Below are positions 23,796 to 32,828 of a DNA stretch of 64,000 nt, piece by piece. The stretch spans positions 1 through 64,000 of the forward strand of contig CAVPMU010000024.1 in NCBI GenBank assembly GCA_963706535.1, read 5' to 3'. Every line of letters begins with the position of its first letter. Positions within the stretch are counted from its first letter, which is position 1. The notes below the pieces were generated by a model, which did not search any database, was not told the DNA's origin, and worked only from the letters and a program-made list of their open reading frames with translations. The DNA is from RPQJ01 sp963706535 (lineage in GTDB: Bacteria; Pseudomonadota; Gammaproteobacteria; Steroidobacterales; Steroidobacteraceae). The position numbers and the translations under genes were made by a program.

Positions 23796-25276
23796 GATCG
23801 ACGCGGGCGGGTGCGCATGCCGGCCCTCAATTTCGTGAACGGCAGCTGCGCCGGGTCGGCGATGTTGGGCCCGGGCGCCTCGACCACCAGGATGCGGCTC
23901 GCCATGGGGCCGAAGTCCGCGCGGAAGTGCACCGAGCTCTTGAGCGCAAGCACGGCGAACTCGGCGGGTTCGGCGCGCAGGTGGCGGAACATGGCCTGGT
24001 CGGCGGCCTGCTGCTTGCGGCTCGCCACTGCGATGCACACGCCGCCCGTCTCGAGCAGCGCCATCGGCCCGAGTTCGAACCGGCCGCCGCGATAGAACGG
24101 CCCGGTGCCGGTGAATCGCCCGTCGCCGAGCGCCACCACCTTGAAGCGCGCCGCGAGCGGCGTCTCCCCCGCCGTGCCGGTACGCGCACCGAGCTCGAGG
24201 TCGATGTTCGCGCCCTCTCCTGCGGCGTGCGCCCGCGCGGCGGCGTCCGGGTCGCAGATCACGCCGGCGAGCACACGCTGCACGTGGCTCGCGACCAGCG
24301 CCTTGATGAGGCTCATCGTGTCCGCGTTGCCGCCTGCGCCCGGGTTGTCCTGCGTGTCCGCCAGGATGAGCGGTCTGCCGCGCGCGGCGGGCGTGCGCGC
24401 GATCTCCGCGATCGCCTGCCCGACGGTGTACAGCTCGAGCGCGAACTCACCTTCCCGTCGCCGCAACCCGGCGGCAAGCTGGCGCACCGTGGTCGCGACG
24501 ACGAACGCGTCGCTGCCGCAGCCGTACACGGAGGGACCGCAATCGGCAACGTCGGCCGCGGGAAAACCGGGCGCGAGACCGAGCGCCAGGACCGGCGCGC
24601 GCTCGGCGGCTTCGGCCTCCGCCATCAACGACTGCAATGGCTCGGCCAGCGTGGAGCCCGAGGTGAGCGGAACCAGGAAATCCACCTGCTCGAGATAGCT
24701 CACGACCCGTGCCCCGCCGAGCAGGTCGTGCATCACGCGCGCGGCGCGCGCGCCGCAGTCCGCCATGTCGACGTGCGGATAGGTTCGATAGGAGACGAGC
24801 GCCGTGGCTTGCCTCGCCATCTGCAGCGAGACATTGGCGTGGAAGTCGAGGCTCGCGACCACCGGCACCGTCGGGCCCACGATCTCGCGGACGCGGCGCA
24901 GCACCTCGCCGTCGGCATCGTCGAGGTGCTCGGCCACCATCGCGCCGTGCAGGTCGAGATAGACGGCGTCGACCGCGCCGGCCGCCTGCAGCTCGTCGAC
25001 CAGCAACGAAGTGATGCGCTCGAATGCATCGCGGGTGACGTGGCCTGAGGGCTGCGCCGAGCACCACGCGAGCGGCGCGAGGTCGTGGTGCAGCGAACGC
25101 GCCTCGGCGGCGAAGCCCGCGGCCGGGAGGTTGATTCCGTGCACCGCCTCGAGCATCGCCGGACCGCGCACGAGGCCTGGCCATGCGTCGGGCGCCACGA
25201 AGTCGGCGTACGTCGCCTTTACTGGCGAGAAAGTGTTGGTCTCGTGCTGGAAGCCACCGACGGCGATGCGGGCCAT
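23792..25276 (-). CDS. M81 family metallopeptidase (MlrC/microcystinase C-like)
   Basis: A 494-residue protein beginning MARIAVGGFQHETNTFSPV, the MlrC N-terminal signature with a candidate zinc histidine. Further ligands are likely in YLDLHGAMV and SLDFHANVS, and the C-terminal MlrC domain contains LILADTQDNPGAGG and FKVVALGDGRFTGTGP. MlrC cleaves the linear tetrapeptide from microcystin, but most homologues lie in other contexts and their substrates are unknown. The ATG at 25276 is used because the protein aligns from there. The gene is divergent from the TetR gene 69 bases away, which may control it, and is coupled to the downstream radical SAM gene. Confidence 0.88.
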   Translation of the reverse strand: MARIAVGGFQHETNTFSPVKATYADFVAPDAWPGLVRGPAMLEAVHGINLPAAGFAAEARSLHHDLAPLAWCSAQPSGHVTRDAFERITSLLVDELQAAGAVDAVYLDLHGAMVAEHLDDADGEVLRRVREIVGPTVPVVASLDFHANVSLQMARQATALVSYRTYPHVDMADCGARAARVMHDLLGGARVVSYLEQVDFLVPLTSGSTLAEPLQSLMAEAEAAERAPVLALGLAPGFPAADVADCGPSVYGCGSDAFVVATTVRQLAAGLRRREGEFALELYTVGQAIAEIARTPAARGRPLILADTQDNPGAGGNADTMSLIKALVASHVQRVLAGVICDPDAAARAHAAGEGANIDLELGARTGTAGETPLAARFKVVALGDGRFTGTGPFYRGGRFELGPMALLETGGVCIAVASRKQQAADQAMFRHLRAEPAEFAVLALKSSVHFRADFGPMASRILVVEAPGPNIADPAQLPFTKLRAGMRTRPRRS

Positions 25277-25345
25277 GGCCCAATATGCCACGGCACGCGA
25301 CCGCATGCCTTGCCGTGCCGGCCCTCGCGTAGAATCGAGGCCCTG

Positions 25346-25941
25346 ATGAGCGAGCCCCCCGCCGATCCAGACCTGGAGACACCCCTGCCTCCGCGGCCGC
25401 GCAAGCTGCCGCAGCAGTCGCGCTCACGGCCTCGGAGATCGCCGAGGTCTCGCGCGTCTCGATGGGCTCGATCTACCAGTACTTCCCGAACGTGGACGCG
25501 ATCGTCGCCACCGTCTACGAGGACCTGATCGAGCAGGAAGTTCGGACGTTCATCGAGCACCTGTCCGCGACCCACCGACAGGTGACCCTGCGGGACGCCT
25601 CGAGCGCCCTGATCGAGGGCACGCTGGCCTTCCACCGGCGCATGCTCGCCCTCGACAAGGACTTCCACCAGCGCTTCTACCAGAGCTTCAGCCTGACGAG
25701 GTGGTTCAACCGCCTCGCCGACGATCCGCAGGCTGCGACCCGCCTGGTCCACGAACTGCTGGTCGTACACCGCGACGAGGTGCCGTCGCGCAACCCGGAG
25801 ATGGAGGCCTTCATCGTCACCTCCGCGCTGAACTCGGTGGTGCTCGAAGCGGTGAAGCTCCACCCGGAGTACCTGGAATCGCCGGATTTCAAGGATTCCC
25901 TGCTGGATCTCACCTTCGCGGTGCTGGGCCGCCAGCGCTGA
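25346..25941 (+). pseudogene. TetR family regulator with internal deletion/frameshift
   Basis: The start (ATG at 25346) gives an N-terminus ending RPRKLPQQSRS, typical of residues just before helix 1 of a TetR DNA-binding domain. The next conserved part, ALTASEIAEVSRVSMGSIYQYFPN, is in another frame from about 25425. Roughly 20-25 residues that should form helix 1 are missing between them. The ligand-binding part to 25941 is intact (LIEGTLAFHRRMLAL...). An intact short frame from 25462 lacks the full helix-turn-helix. It is divergent from the M81/radical SAM pair. This is either a real loss of function or an assembly deletion. Confidence 0.72.
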
Positions 25942-25948
25942 GGCCGAG

Positions 25949-26311
25949 TCAGAGCGCGATGAAGCTCTTGAAGCCGCCCCAGAACATGCGCTTGCCGTCG
26001 AAGGGCATGGCCTTCGGGTCCATGTAGTTCTTCAGGCGCGGGTCGCTCATGAACGCCTTGTTGATGCGGTCGCGGTCGCGGCGCGACCTGTAGACGACGT
26101 AGGAGAACACCACGGTCTCGCCGGGCTTCAACTTCACGCTCTGCGGGAACGAGGTCCACTTGCCAGGCTTCACGTCGTCCGCCACCGCCTCGACGTACTG
26201 AAGAGCGCCGAGTTCGCGGTAGATCCTGCCGGCCAGCCGCGCCATCCGGCGGTACTCGGCCATGCGCTTCTTCGGCACCGGAAGCACGAAACCATCCACG
26301 TATTGACCCAT
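25949..26311 (-). CDS. DUF1428 family protein
   Basis: A 120-residue protein of the DUF1428 family, with the conserved start MGQYVDGFVLPVPKKRMAEY and central VVFSYVVYRSRRDRDRINKAF, DPRLKNYMDP and MPFDGKRMFWGGF. The fold is ferredoxin-like (dimeric alpha/beta barrel); biochemical function is unknown. It lies 44 bases downstream of a YCII-family gene of similar fold on the same strand. Such small proteins are often found with ECF sigma factors, but none is present here. Confidence 0.9.
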   Translation of the reverse strand: MGQYVDGFVLPVPKKRMAEYRRMARLAGRIYRELGALQYVEAVADDVKPGKWTSFPQSVKLKPGETVVFSYVVYRSRRDRDRINKAFMSDPRLKNYMDPKAMPFDGKRMFWGGFKSFIAL

Positions 26312-26355
26312 CTCGATTCTCCCCGGTTGATGGACTGGATCCGGCGGACCCTCGC

Positions 26356-26688
26356 TCAGGCCCCGCCACCGTAGCGGCCCTCGAGCCGCAGGGCTTCCTC
26401 TATCGGCCGCACCTCGATGCTGCCGAGGCGCGCGGAAGGCCATTTCGCAGCAACCTGGATCGCCTCGTTCAGGTCGCGGGCCTCGACCAGGAAGAAACCG
26501 CCCAGGCTCTCCTTGGTCTCGGCGAACGGCCCGTCCGTGGTCGACAGCCGGCCGTGCCGGACGCGCACGGTCGTGGCACTGCGCACGCTCTGCAGCGCGT
26601 GCGTGAGAACCAGGCGTCCGCTCTGCCTGAGTTCCTCCACATGGTCGAGCGTCCGTTGTTCTTCGTAGGCGAGACACAGGTATTTCAT
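26356..26688 (-). CDS. YCII-related protein
   Basis: A 110-residue YCII-domain protein. The start MKYLCLAYEEQRTLDHV is typical of the family, and TTDGPFAETKESLGGFFLVEARDLNEAIQVAAKWP contains the conserved DGPFAETKE and GGFF motifs (quoted in overlapping part only). ATG 26688 is preferred to an upstream start 9 bases earlier because homologues begin MKYL. The function is unknown; the fold suggests a small enzyme or binding protein. It is probably cotranscribed with the DUF1428 gene. Confidence 0.88.
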   Translation of the reverse strand: MKYLCLAYEEQRTLDHVEELRQSGRLVLTHALQSVRSATTVRVRHGRLSTTDGPFAETKESLGGFFLVEARDLNEAIQVAAKWPSARLGSIEVRPIEEALRLEGRYGGGA

Positions 26689-26769
26689 CGCAAGCACTCC
26701 GGACAGGCCCTTCTTACCCTGGTCGATCGGCGCCTCGTTCCTTCGACAACGTCCGCGGCGGAAGTTCGC

Positions 26770-27897
26770 TCAGGTCAGGACCCCGAGCTGTCGCAGCCTC
26801 TCGAGCTCCGTCTCGTCGTAGCCGGCCGCCGTCAGCACCGCCTCGGTGTCGCTCCCGGCGGGGCGGGGCGCCGCGGGTAGCCCGGGACTGGAGCGACTGA
26901 ATCGCGGCGCCGGAGCCGGTTGCGTCACCCCGGCCAGTTCCAGGAACGATGCCCGCGCGCGGTTGTGCGCGTGCCGGGGCGCCTCGGTCATGGACAGCAC
27001 CGGCGCGAAGCAGACGTCGGTTCCTTCCATCAGCGCGCACCACTCGTCCCGGGTCTTGCCCTTGATGACCTCGGCCAGGCGCTGCTTGAGCATGGGCCAG
27101 CGTGCCGGATCGAGTTGCGGCGCGAACTCCTGCGGGTCGAGCCCCGCGATTTCCACCAGGGCCTGGTAGAACTGCGGCTCGATGGAGCCGATCGAGACGT
27201 ACCTGCCGTCGGCCGTCTGGTAGGTGTCGTAGAAGTGCGCCGCACCGTCGAGCAGGTTGGCGCCGCGCTCGTCGCGCCACAGTCCCAGCGCCAGCATCGA
27301 GTACTGCATGTGCAGCAAGGCGGCGGATCCCTCGACCATCGAGGCGTCAACCACCTGGCCCTTGCCCGAGCGCCCGGCCTCGTAGACCGCCGCCAGCAAG
27401 CCGAAGGCGAGGAACATCGCGCCGCCACCGAAATCGCCGACGAGATTGAGCGGCGGCACGGGAGGCTCGCCGGCGCGGCCGATCGCGTGCAGGGCGCCGG
27501 AGAGCGAGATGTAGTTGATGTCGTGGCCGGCCGCCGCGGCGAGCGGCCCGGTCTGGCCCCAGCCGGTCATGCGGCCGTAGACGAGTCGTGGATTACGCGC
27601 CATGCACGGCTCGGGTCCGAGGCCGAGGCGCTCCGTCACACCCGGCCGGAATCCCTCGATCAGGACGTCCGCGTTCCCGCACAGCCTGAGCACGGCCTCG
27701 ACGCCCTCGGCTTGCTTGAGGTCGAGCGCGATGCTGCGCTTGCCGCGTTCGCTGATCGCGGCCGGTCGCTCGCTCGACGACGACCTGCGACCGACGGAGA
27801 CGACGTCCGCGCCGAGGTCGGCCAGCAGCATGCCGCAGAACGGCGCGGGGCCGAGTCCCTCGAGTTCGATGACGCTGAGTCCGCTGAGGGGTCCCAC
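26770..27897 (-). CDS. CoA-transferase family III / alpha-methylacyl-CoA racemase
   Basis: A 375-residue CaiB/BaiF-family protein. The beginning GPLSGLSVIELEGLGPAPFC, then LKQAEGVEAVLRL, DVLIEGFRPGV, MTGWGQTGPLA and GHDINYISLSGAL, are characteristic of alpha-methylacyl-CoA racemase, which epimerises 2-methylacyl-CoA esters of branched chains and sterol side chains. The GTG at 27897 is chosen by alignment; a GTG at 27915 overlapping the SDR stop (GTGA) is possible. It follows the HSD10-like SDR by 14 bases, so the two form an operon probably serving branched acyl-CoA beta-oxidation. Confidence 0.88.
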   Translation of the reverse strand: MGPLSGLSVIELEGLGPAPFCGMLLADLGADVVSVGRRSSSSERPAAISERGKRSIALDLKQAEGVEAVLRLCGNADVLIEGFRPGVTERLGLGPEPCMARNPRLVYGRMTGWGQTGPLAAAAGHDINYISLSGALHAIGRAGEPPVPPLNLVGDFGGGAMFLAFGLLAAVYEAGRSGKGQVVDASMVEGSAALLHMQYSMLALGLWRDERGANLLDGAAHFYDTYQTADGRYVSIGSIEPQFYQALVEIAGLDPQEFAPQLDPARWPMLKQRLAEVIKGKTRDEWCALMEGTDVCFAPVLSMTEAPRHAHNRARASFLELAGVTQPAPAPRFSRSSPGLPAAPRPAGSDTEAVLTAAGYDETELERLRQLGVLT

Positions 27898-27911
27898 GTG
27901 GCGCGCCCCGC

Positions 27912-28682
27912 TCACCGCGGCGGCATCCGGATGCCGCCGTCGATGCGGATGGTCTCGCCATTGATGTAGTCGTTCTCGACGAGGCACACCGCGAGGTGCG
28001 CGATCTCCTCCGGCCGCCCGAGTCGTTTCGGGTAGAGCACCGACTTGCCGAGCGCGTCCACGACCTCCGGCGGCAGCGCGGCGAACAACGGCGTATCGAT
28101 CAGCCCCGGCGCGATCGTGTTCACGCGCACCCCGATGCCCGAGAGGTCACGCGCGACCGGCAGTGTCATGCCGACGATGCCGCCCTTGCTGGCGCTGTAG
28201 GCGGCCTGGCCCATCTGGCCGTCGAACGCCGCCACCGACGCCGTATTGATCACGACGCCGCGTGTGCCATCCGGGGCGACCGGCTCGTTCCTGGCCATCT
28301 GCTCGGCACACAGTCGCAGCACGTTGAAGGTGCCGGTGAGGTTCACGTCGATGGTCTTCTGCCAGTCGGCGAGCGGGAACGGGCCGCCCTTGCCACAGGT
28401 CTTGTGGGCGGTCGCGAGGCCGGCGCAATTCACGCAGACGTGGATCGCGCCAAAGGCGCCCATCGCCTGCGCGATGCCCGCGGCCACCGAGGTCTCGTCC
28501 GCCACGTTGATCCTGGCGAAGATCGCCGCATCACGGAGCTCGGCGGCCAGCGCCTGGCCACGGGTCTCGTTGAGGTCGAAAATCGCGACCCGGGCGCCCT
28601 TCCCCGCCAGCGCCCGCACGATGGCCTCGCCGATTCCCGACGCGCCGCCGGTGACGACCGCGACCTTGCCACGAATTTCCAT
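27912..28682 (-). CDS. SDR oxidoreductase, HSD10/3-hydroxyacyl-CoA dehydrogenase-like
   Basis: A 256-residue classical SDR. TGGASGIG near residue 11 binds NAD, and the catalytic Ser-Tyr-Lys set is seen in NTASVAAFDGQMGQAAYSASKGG (Tyr in AAYSASK). The C-terminal YPKRLGRPEEIAHLAVCLVEN and NGETIRIDGGIRM are typical of the 3-hydroxyacyl-CoA dehydrogenase type II (HSD17B10) branch, as is the insertion CGKGGPFPLADWQ. It probably oxidises 3-hydroxyacyl-CoA. It is upstream of the racemase-like gene in the same operon and divergent from the phosphoketolase gene. Confidence 0.9.
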   Translation of the reverse strand: MEIRGKVAVVTGGASGIGEAIVRALAGKGARVAIFDLNETRGQALAAELRDAAIFARINVADETSVAAGIAQAMGAFGAIHVCVNCAGLATAHKTCGKGGPFPLADWQKTIDVNLTGTFNVLRLCAEQMARNEPVAPDGTRGVVINTASVAAFDGQMGQAAYSASKGGIVGMTLPVARDLSGIGVRVNTIAPGLIDTPLFAALPPEVVDALGKSVLYPKRLGRPEEIAHLAVCLVENDYINGETIRIDGGIRMPPR

Positions 28683-28734
28683 CTGACTCTCCTAGAATGC
28701 GGTAGGGTTTTAGAGCGGCTGCGCAGGAGGATGA

Positions 28735-31131
28735 ATGATGGCACGGACCCGCAAGACTTCCAGCCACCCGGCCAGCGCCCTGACCCGTGACGAACTGCGT
28801 CGTATGGACGCGTACTGGCGTGCCTGCAATTACCTCGCGGCCGGCATGATCTACCTGCAGGACAATCCGCTGCTGCGCGAGCCGCTCGAGGCCGCGCACA
28901 TCAAGAATCGCCTGCTCGGACACTGGGGCGCGAGCCCGGGCCTGAGCTTCATCTACGTGCACCTGAACCGGCTGATCAACAAGTACGACCTGAATGCGAT
29001 CTTCCTCGCCGGTCCGGGGCACGGCGCGCCCGGCGTGCTCGGGCCCGTGTACCTCGAGGGGACCTACGCCGAAATCTACCCGAACAAGGCCGAGGACGTG
29101 GCCGGCATGCGGGAGTTCTTCCGGGAATTCTCGTTCCCGGGCGGCATCGGCAGCCACTGCACGCCGGAGACCCCGGGCTCGATCCACGAGGGCGGCGAAC
29201 TCGGCTACAGCGTCTCGCACGCTTTCGGCGCGGCCTTCGACAACCCCGACCTGCTGGTCGCGGTGGTGGTGGGCGACGGCGAATCGGAAACCGGCCCGCT
29301 GGCCACGGCCTGGCACTCGAACAAGTTCCTGAACCCGGTGCGCGACGGTGCGGTGCTGCCGGTCCTGCACCTGAACGGTTACAAGATCAACAACCCCACG
29401 ATCCTTGCGCGCATCTCGCACGAGGAACTCGAGGCGCTGTTCCGCGGCTATGGCTGGACGCCGTATTTCGTCGAGGGAGACGACCCGGCCGCGATGCACG
29501 AACTGATGGCTGCGACCATGGAGCGCTGCGTGCAGGAGATCCGCGCGCTCCAGTCGAAGGCGCGCCGGAGCGGCCGCCCCGAACGCGCGCGCTGGCCGAT
29601 GATCGTACTGCGCAGCCCCAAGGGCTGGACGGGGCCGAAGAAGGTCGGCGGGCGGACGGTCGAAGGCTACTGGCGCGCGCACCAAGTGCCCCTGGCCGAC
29701 GTGCGTGACAACCCGGCGGACCTGAAGCTGCTGGAGAAGTGGCTGAAGAGCTACCGGCCGCAGGAGTTGTTCGACGCGAACGGGCGGCTCGTCGAGGAAC
29801 TCAAGGCGCTCGCGCCGAAGGGACGCCGGCGGATGAGCGCCAACCTGCACGCGAACGGCGGGCGGCTGCGTCGCCCGCTGCGGCGGCCCGACTTCCGCGA
29901 GTACGCGGTGCCGGTGAAGAAGCCCGGCGCGTCCGAGGCCGAGAACACGCGCCGGCTCGGCGAATTCCTGCGCGACATCCTGACGCTGAACCCGGACAAC
30001 TTCCGGGTCTTCGGCCCGGACGAGACGACTTCGAACAAGCTCGACGCCGTGTACCAGGCGAGCAAGAAGACCTGGCTCGCCGACTACCTGCCCGTGGATG
30101 CCGACGGCGGCGAGCTCGCGCCGGACGGCCGCGTCATGGAAATGCTCTCGGAGCACACGCTCGAGGGCTGGCTCGAAGGGTACCTGCTCACCGGGCGCCA
30201 CGGCTTCTTCTCGACCTACGAGGCCTTCGTGCACGTGATCGACTCGATGTTCAACCAGCACGCGAAGTGGCTGGACATCTGCGAGGACATCCCGTGGCGG
30301 GCGCCGGTCTCCTCGCTCAATCTGCTCATCACCTCGACCGTCTGGCGCCAGGACCACAACGGCTTCACGCACCAGGACCCCGGTTTCCTCGACGTGGTCG
30401 TGAACAAGAGCCCGACGGTGACGCGCATCTACCTGCCGCCGGACTCGAACTGCCTGCTGGCGGTGGCTGACCACTGCCTCGCGAGCACCAACGACATCAA
30501 CGTGATCGTCTGCGACAAGCAGAAGCACCTGCAGTTCCTCGACATGGACGCTGCGATCAAGCACTGCACAAAAGGGATCGGGCTGTGGGACTGGGCGAGC
30601 AACGACCAGGGCGCGGAACCGGACGTGGTGATGGCCAGTTGCGGCGACATCGCCACGCAGGAGGCGCTCGCGGCCGTGGCGCTGCTGCGCCAGCACTTCG
30701 CGGACTTGAGGATCCGCTTCGTCAACGTCGTGGACCTCTACACCATGACGCCGCCGAAGGAGCATCCGCACGGACTCTCCGACCGCGACTTCGACACGCT
30801 GTTCACCGCGGACAAGCCGATCATCTTCAACTTCCACGGCTATCCCTGGCTGATCCACCGCCTCGCCTACCGCCGCACGAATCATCGCAACCTGCACGTG
30901 CGCGGCTACAAGGAAAAGGGCAACATCAACACCCCGCTCGAACTCGCGATCAACAACGAGGTGGACCGCTTCAGCCTCGCCATGGACGTGATCGACCGCG
31001 TGCCGCGGCTGCAGGTGGCGGGCGCGCACGTCAAGGAGAAGCTGCGCAACCTGCAGATCGAGTGTCGCAACCACGCGCACGAGCATGGCATCGATCGCGC
31101 CGCCGAGCGCGACTGGAAGTGGTCGCTATGA
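28735..31131 (+). CDS. xfp: Phosphoketolase (xylulose-5-P/fructose-6-P)
   Basis: A 798-residue thiamine-diphosphate enzyme splitting xylulose 5-phosphate or fructose 6-phosphate with phosphate into acetyl phosphate and an aldose phosphate. It has the full XFP_N, XFP and XFP_C layout: HWGASPGLSFIYVHLNR, GPGHGAPGVLGPVYLEGTY, the TPP motif VGDGESETGPLATAW, HLNGYKINNPTI, FGPDETTSNKL and GYKEKGNINTPLELA. An AGGAGG site lies 4 bases before the first ATG (28735) and 7 before a second (28738). The stop overlaps the transaldolase start, so the two form a sugar-phosphate operon. No acetate kinase or phosphotransacetylase gene is in the window. Confidence 0.96.
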   Translation: MMARTRKTSSHPASALTRDELRRMDAYWRACNYLAAGMIYLQDNPLLREPLEAAHIKNRLLGHWGASPGLSFIYVHLNRLINKYDLNAIFLAGPGHGAPGVLGPVYLEGTYAEIYPNKAEDVAGMREFFREFSFPGGIGSHCTPETPGSIHEGGELGYSVSHAFGAAFDNPDLLVAVVVGDGESETGPLATAWHSNKFLNPVRDGAVLPVLHLNGYKINNPTILARISHEELEALFRGYGWTPYFVEGDDPAAMHELMAATMERCVQEIRALQSKARRSGRPERARWPMIVLRSPKGWTGPKKVGGRTVEGYWRAHQVPLADVRDNPADLKLLEKWLKSYRPQELFDANGRLVEELKALAPKGRRRMSANLHANGGRLRRPLRRPDFREYAVPVKKPGASEAENTRRLGEFLRDILTLNPDNFRVFGPDETTSNKLDAVYQASKKTWLADYLPVDADGGELAPDGRVMEMLSEHTLEGWLEGYLLTGRHGFFSTYEAFVHVIDSMFNQHAKWLDICEDIPWRAPVSSLNLLITSTVWRQDHNGFTHQDPGFLDVVVNKSPTVTRIYLPPDSNCLLAVADHCLASTNDINVIVCDKQKHLQFLDMDAAIKHCTKGIGLWDWASNDQGAEPDVVMASCGDIATQEALAAVALLRQHFADLRIRFVNVVDLYTMTPPKEHPHGLSDRDFDTLFTADKPIIFNFHGYPWLIHRLAYRRTNHRNLHVRGYKEKGNINTPLELAINNEVDRFSLAMDVIDRVPRLQVAGAHVKEKLRNLQIECRNHAHEHGIDRAAERDWKWSL

Positions 31132-32096
31132 CGAACCAGCTCGAGTTCCTGAGACAGCACTCCGTGATCGTCGCCGACACCGGTGACATCGAGTCGATTG
31201 CGCGTTTCCACCCGCAGGACGCGACCACCAACCCCAGCCTGATCCTGAAGGCGGCGCAGGACCCGCGCTACCAGCCGCTGATCGACGAGGCCGTTGCCGC
31301 GGCGGCGAGCGCCCCCGCGGACGCGCGACCGGCGGAAGTCATGGACCGGCTGTTCGTCGCCTTCGGACGGCGCATCCTGGAGCTGGTCCCCGGGCGGGTT
31401 TCCACGGAAGTGGACGCGCGGCTGAGCTTCGACACCGAGGCCACCGAGCGGAAGGCCCGGCGGCTGATCGAACTCTATGAGGTCGCCGGCGTCTCGCGCG
31501 AGCGCGTGCTGATCAAGATCGCGAGCACATGGGAAGGTATCCGCGCGGCCGAACGTCTCGAGCGCGACGGCATCCATTGCAACCTGACGCTGCTCTTCAG
31601 CTTTGCGCAGGCCGTCGCCTGCGCGGAAGCGGGCGTGACGCTGATCTCGCCCTTCGTCGGCCGGATCTACGACTGGTACAGGAAGGCGCGCGGCGTCGAG
31701 GACATTCCGCGCGACCAGGACCCGGGCGTGGCCTCGGTCACGCGCATCTACGAGTATTACAAGAAGTACGGCTACGAGACCCAGGTGATGGGCGCGAGCT
31801 TCCGCAAGACCACCCAGATCCTCGACCTCGCGGGCTGCGACCTGCTCACCATCAGCCCCGACCTGCTGCGCAAGCTCGAGACCACCGACGGTCCGGTACC
31901 ACGGAAGCTCAACGTCGAATCCGCACTGGCGAGCGGCATCGAGCGCACGAGCCTCGACGAGGAGGAATTCCGCTGGCTGCACAACGAGGACGCGATGGCG
32001 ACGGAGAAGCTCGCCGAGGGCATCCGCGTGTTTCATGCGGATGCCAGGAAGCTTGCGGCGTACATCACCGGACTCGGCCCGACGGGGCGCAGCTGA
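31128..32096 (+). CDS. tal: Transaldolase
   Basis: A 322-residue class I transaldolase moving a dihydroxyacetone unit between sedoheptulose 7-phosphate and glyceraldehyde 3-phosphate. The Schiff-base lysine is K130 in RVLIKIAST. Other family motifs are DATTNPSLILKA, CNLTLLFSFAQAVACAEAGV, ISPFVGRIYDWY and QVMGASFRKTTQI. The length and sequence fit the TalB (E. coli) subgroup. It overlaps the phosphoketolase stop by 4 bases (ATGA), indicating coupled synthesis and a joint role in pentose/hexose phosphate splitting. Confidence 0.96.
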   Translation: MTNQLEFLRQHSVIVADTGDIESIARFHPQDATTNPSLILKAAQDPRYQPLIDEAVAAAASAPADARPAEVMDRLFVAFGRRILELVPGRVSTEVDARLSFDTEATERKARRLIELYEVAGVSRERVLIKIASTWEGIRAAERLERDGIHCNLTLLFSFAQAVACAEAGVTLISPFVGRIYDWYRKARGVEDIPRDQDPGVASVTRIYEYYKKYGYETQVMGASFRKTTQILDLAGCDLLTISPDLLRKLETTDGPVPRKLNVESALASGIERTSLDEEEFRWLHNEDAMATEKLAEGIRVFHADARKLAAYITGLGPTGRS

Positions 32097-32122
32097 CCAC
32101 CACCGCACGAGGAGGACTCGCA

Positions 32123-32818
32123 ATGATAGGTCTGAGACGCTTTGCTGCCTGTGCCCTGCTCGTCGCCGGCGCGGCCGTCGCCGAAGAGGCGCCGGCGTCC
32201 TGGGACGGTCTCGTCGAGGTCAAGCCCAAGCGGATGGATGCCACCTTCCTCCTCCCCGGCGCTGACTTCCGTCCGTACACCAAGCTGATGGTCGACCCCA
32301 CCGAGGTCGCCTTCAGCAAGGACTGGATGAAGTCGATCAACGACCAGACGCGCGACCTGTCCCGCAAGGTCACGGACGAGGATGCGGCCAGGATCCTCGA
32401 GTCCGCGCGTGCGAACTTCGATGACATCTTCCGGGAAGCTTTCGCCAAGTCAGGCTACGAAGTCGTGAGCACCCCGGGGCCCGACGTGATGCGCGTGGCG
32501 ACGGGCGTCGTGAATCTCTACCTGAACGCGCCCGACACGATGTCCGCCGGCCGATCACGCACCTACACGACGAACGCCGGGGAAGCGACGCTGATCATCG
32601 AGGTGCGCGATTCCATGACGGGGGCGCTGCTCGGGCGCGTGCTCGACCGTCGCGAGACCCGCTCGTCGGCAAGGTTGCAGATGGCGACCAGCGTGTCGAA
32701 CACCAGTGACTTCCGGATACTCTTCAAGTCCTGGGCCGACATCGCCACCAAGGGCCTCGAGGAACTGAAGGCACACTCGCCGGTGCCCATGGACCTCAAG
32801 CCGAAGCAGAAGCTGTAG
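32123..32818 (+). CDS. Exported DUF3313-like protein
   Basis: A 231-residue protein with a cleavable signal (MIGLRRFAACALLVAGAAVAEE). The rest resembles DUF3313 envelope proteins: WDGLVEVKPKRMDATFLLPGADFRPYT at the N-terminus (quoted in family-typical order), then a mixed alpha/beta domain ending in WADIATKGLEEL. An AGGAGG ribosome site lies 8 bases before the ATG. Function unknown; the protein is periplasmic. It is downstream of transaldolase by 26 bases and could share the transcript. Confidence 0.7.
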   Translation: MIGLRRFAACALLVAGAAVAEEAPASWDGLVEVKPKRMDATFLLPGADFRPYTKLMVDPTEVAFSKDWMKSINDQTRDLSRKVTDEDAARILESARANFDDIFREAFAKSGYEVVSTPGPDVMRVATGVVNLYLNAPDTMSAGRSRTYTTNAGEATLIIEVRDSMTGALLGRVLDRRETRSSARLQMATSVSNTSDFRILFKSWADIATKGLEELKAHSPVPMDLKPKQKL

Positions 32819-32828
32819 CTTGCGCCGG

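Noticed and set aside
25462..25941. Intact short TetR-like gene starting at 25462
   Set aside because: That start would omit helix 1 and most of helix 2 of the DNA-binding domain; an upstream start in another frame matches the expected N-terminus, so a damaged gene is the better call.
28531..31086. 851-codon minus-strand open frame antisense to phosphoketolase
   Set aside because: Same shadow effect; no recognisable domain.
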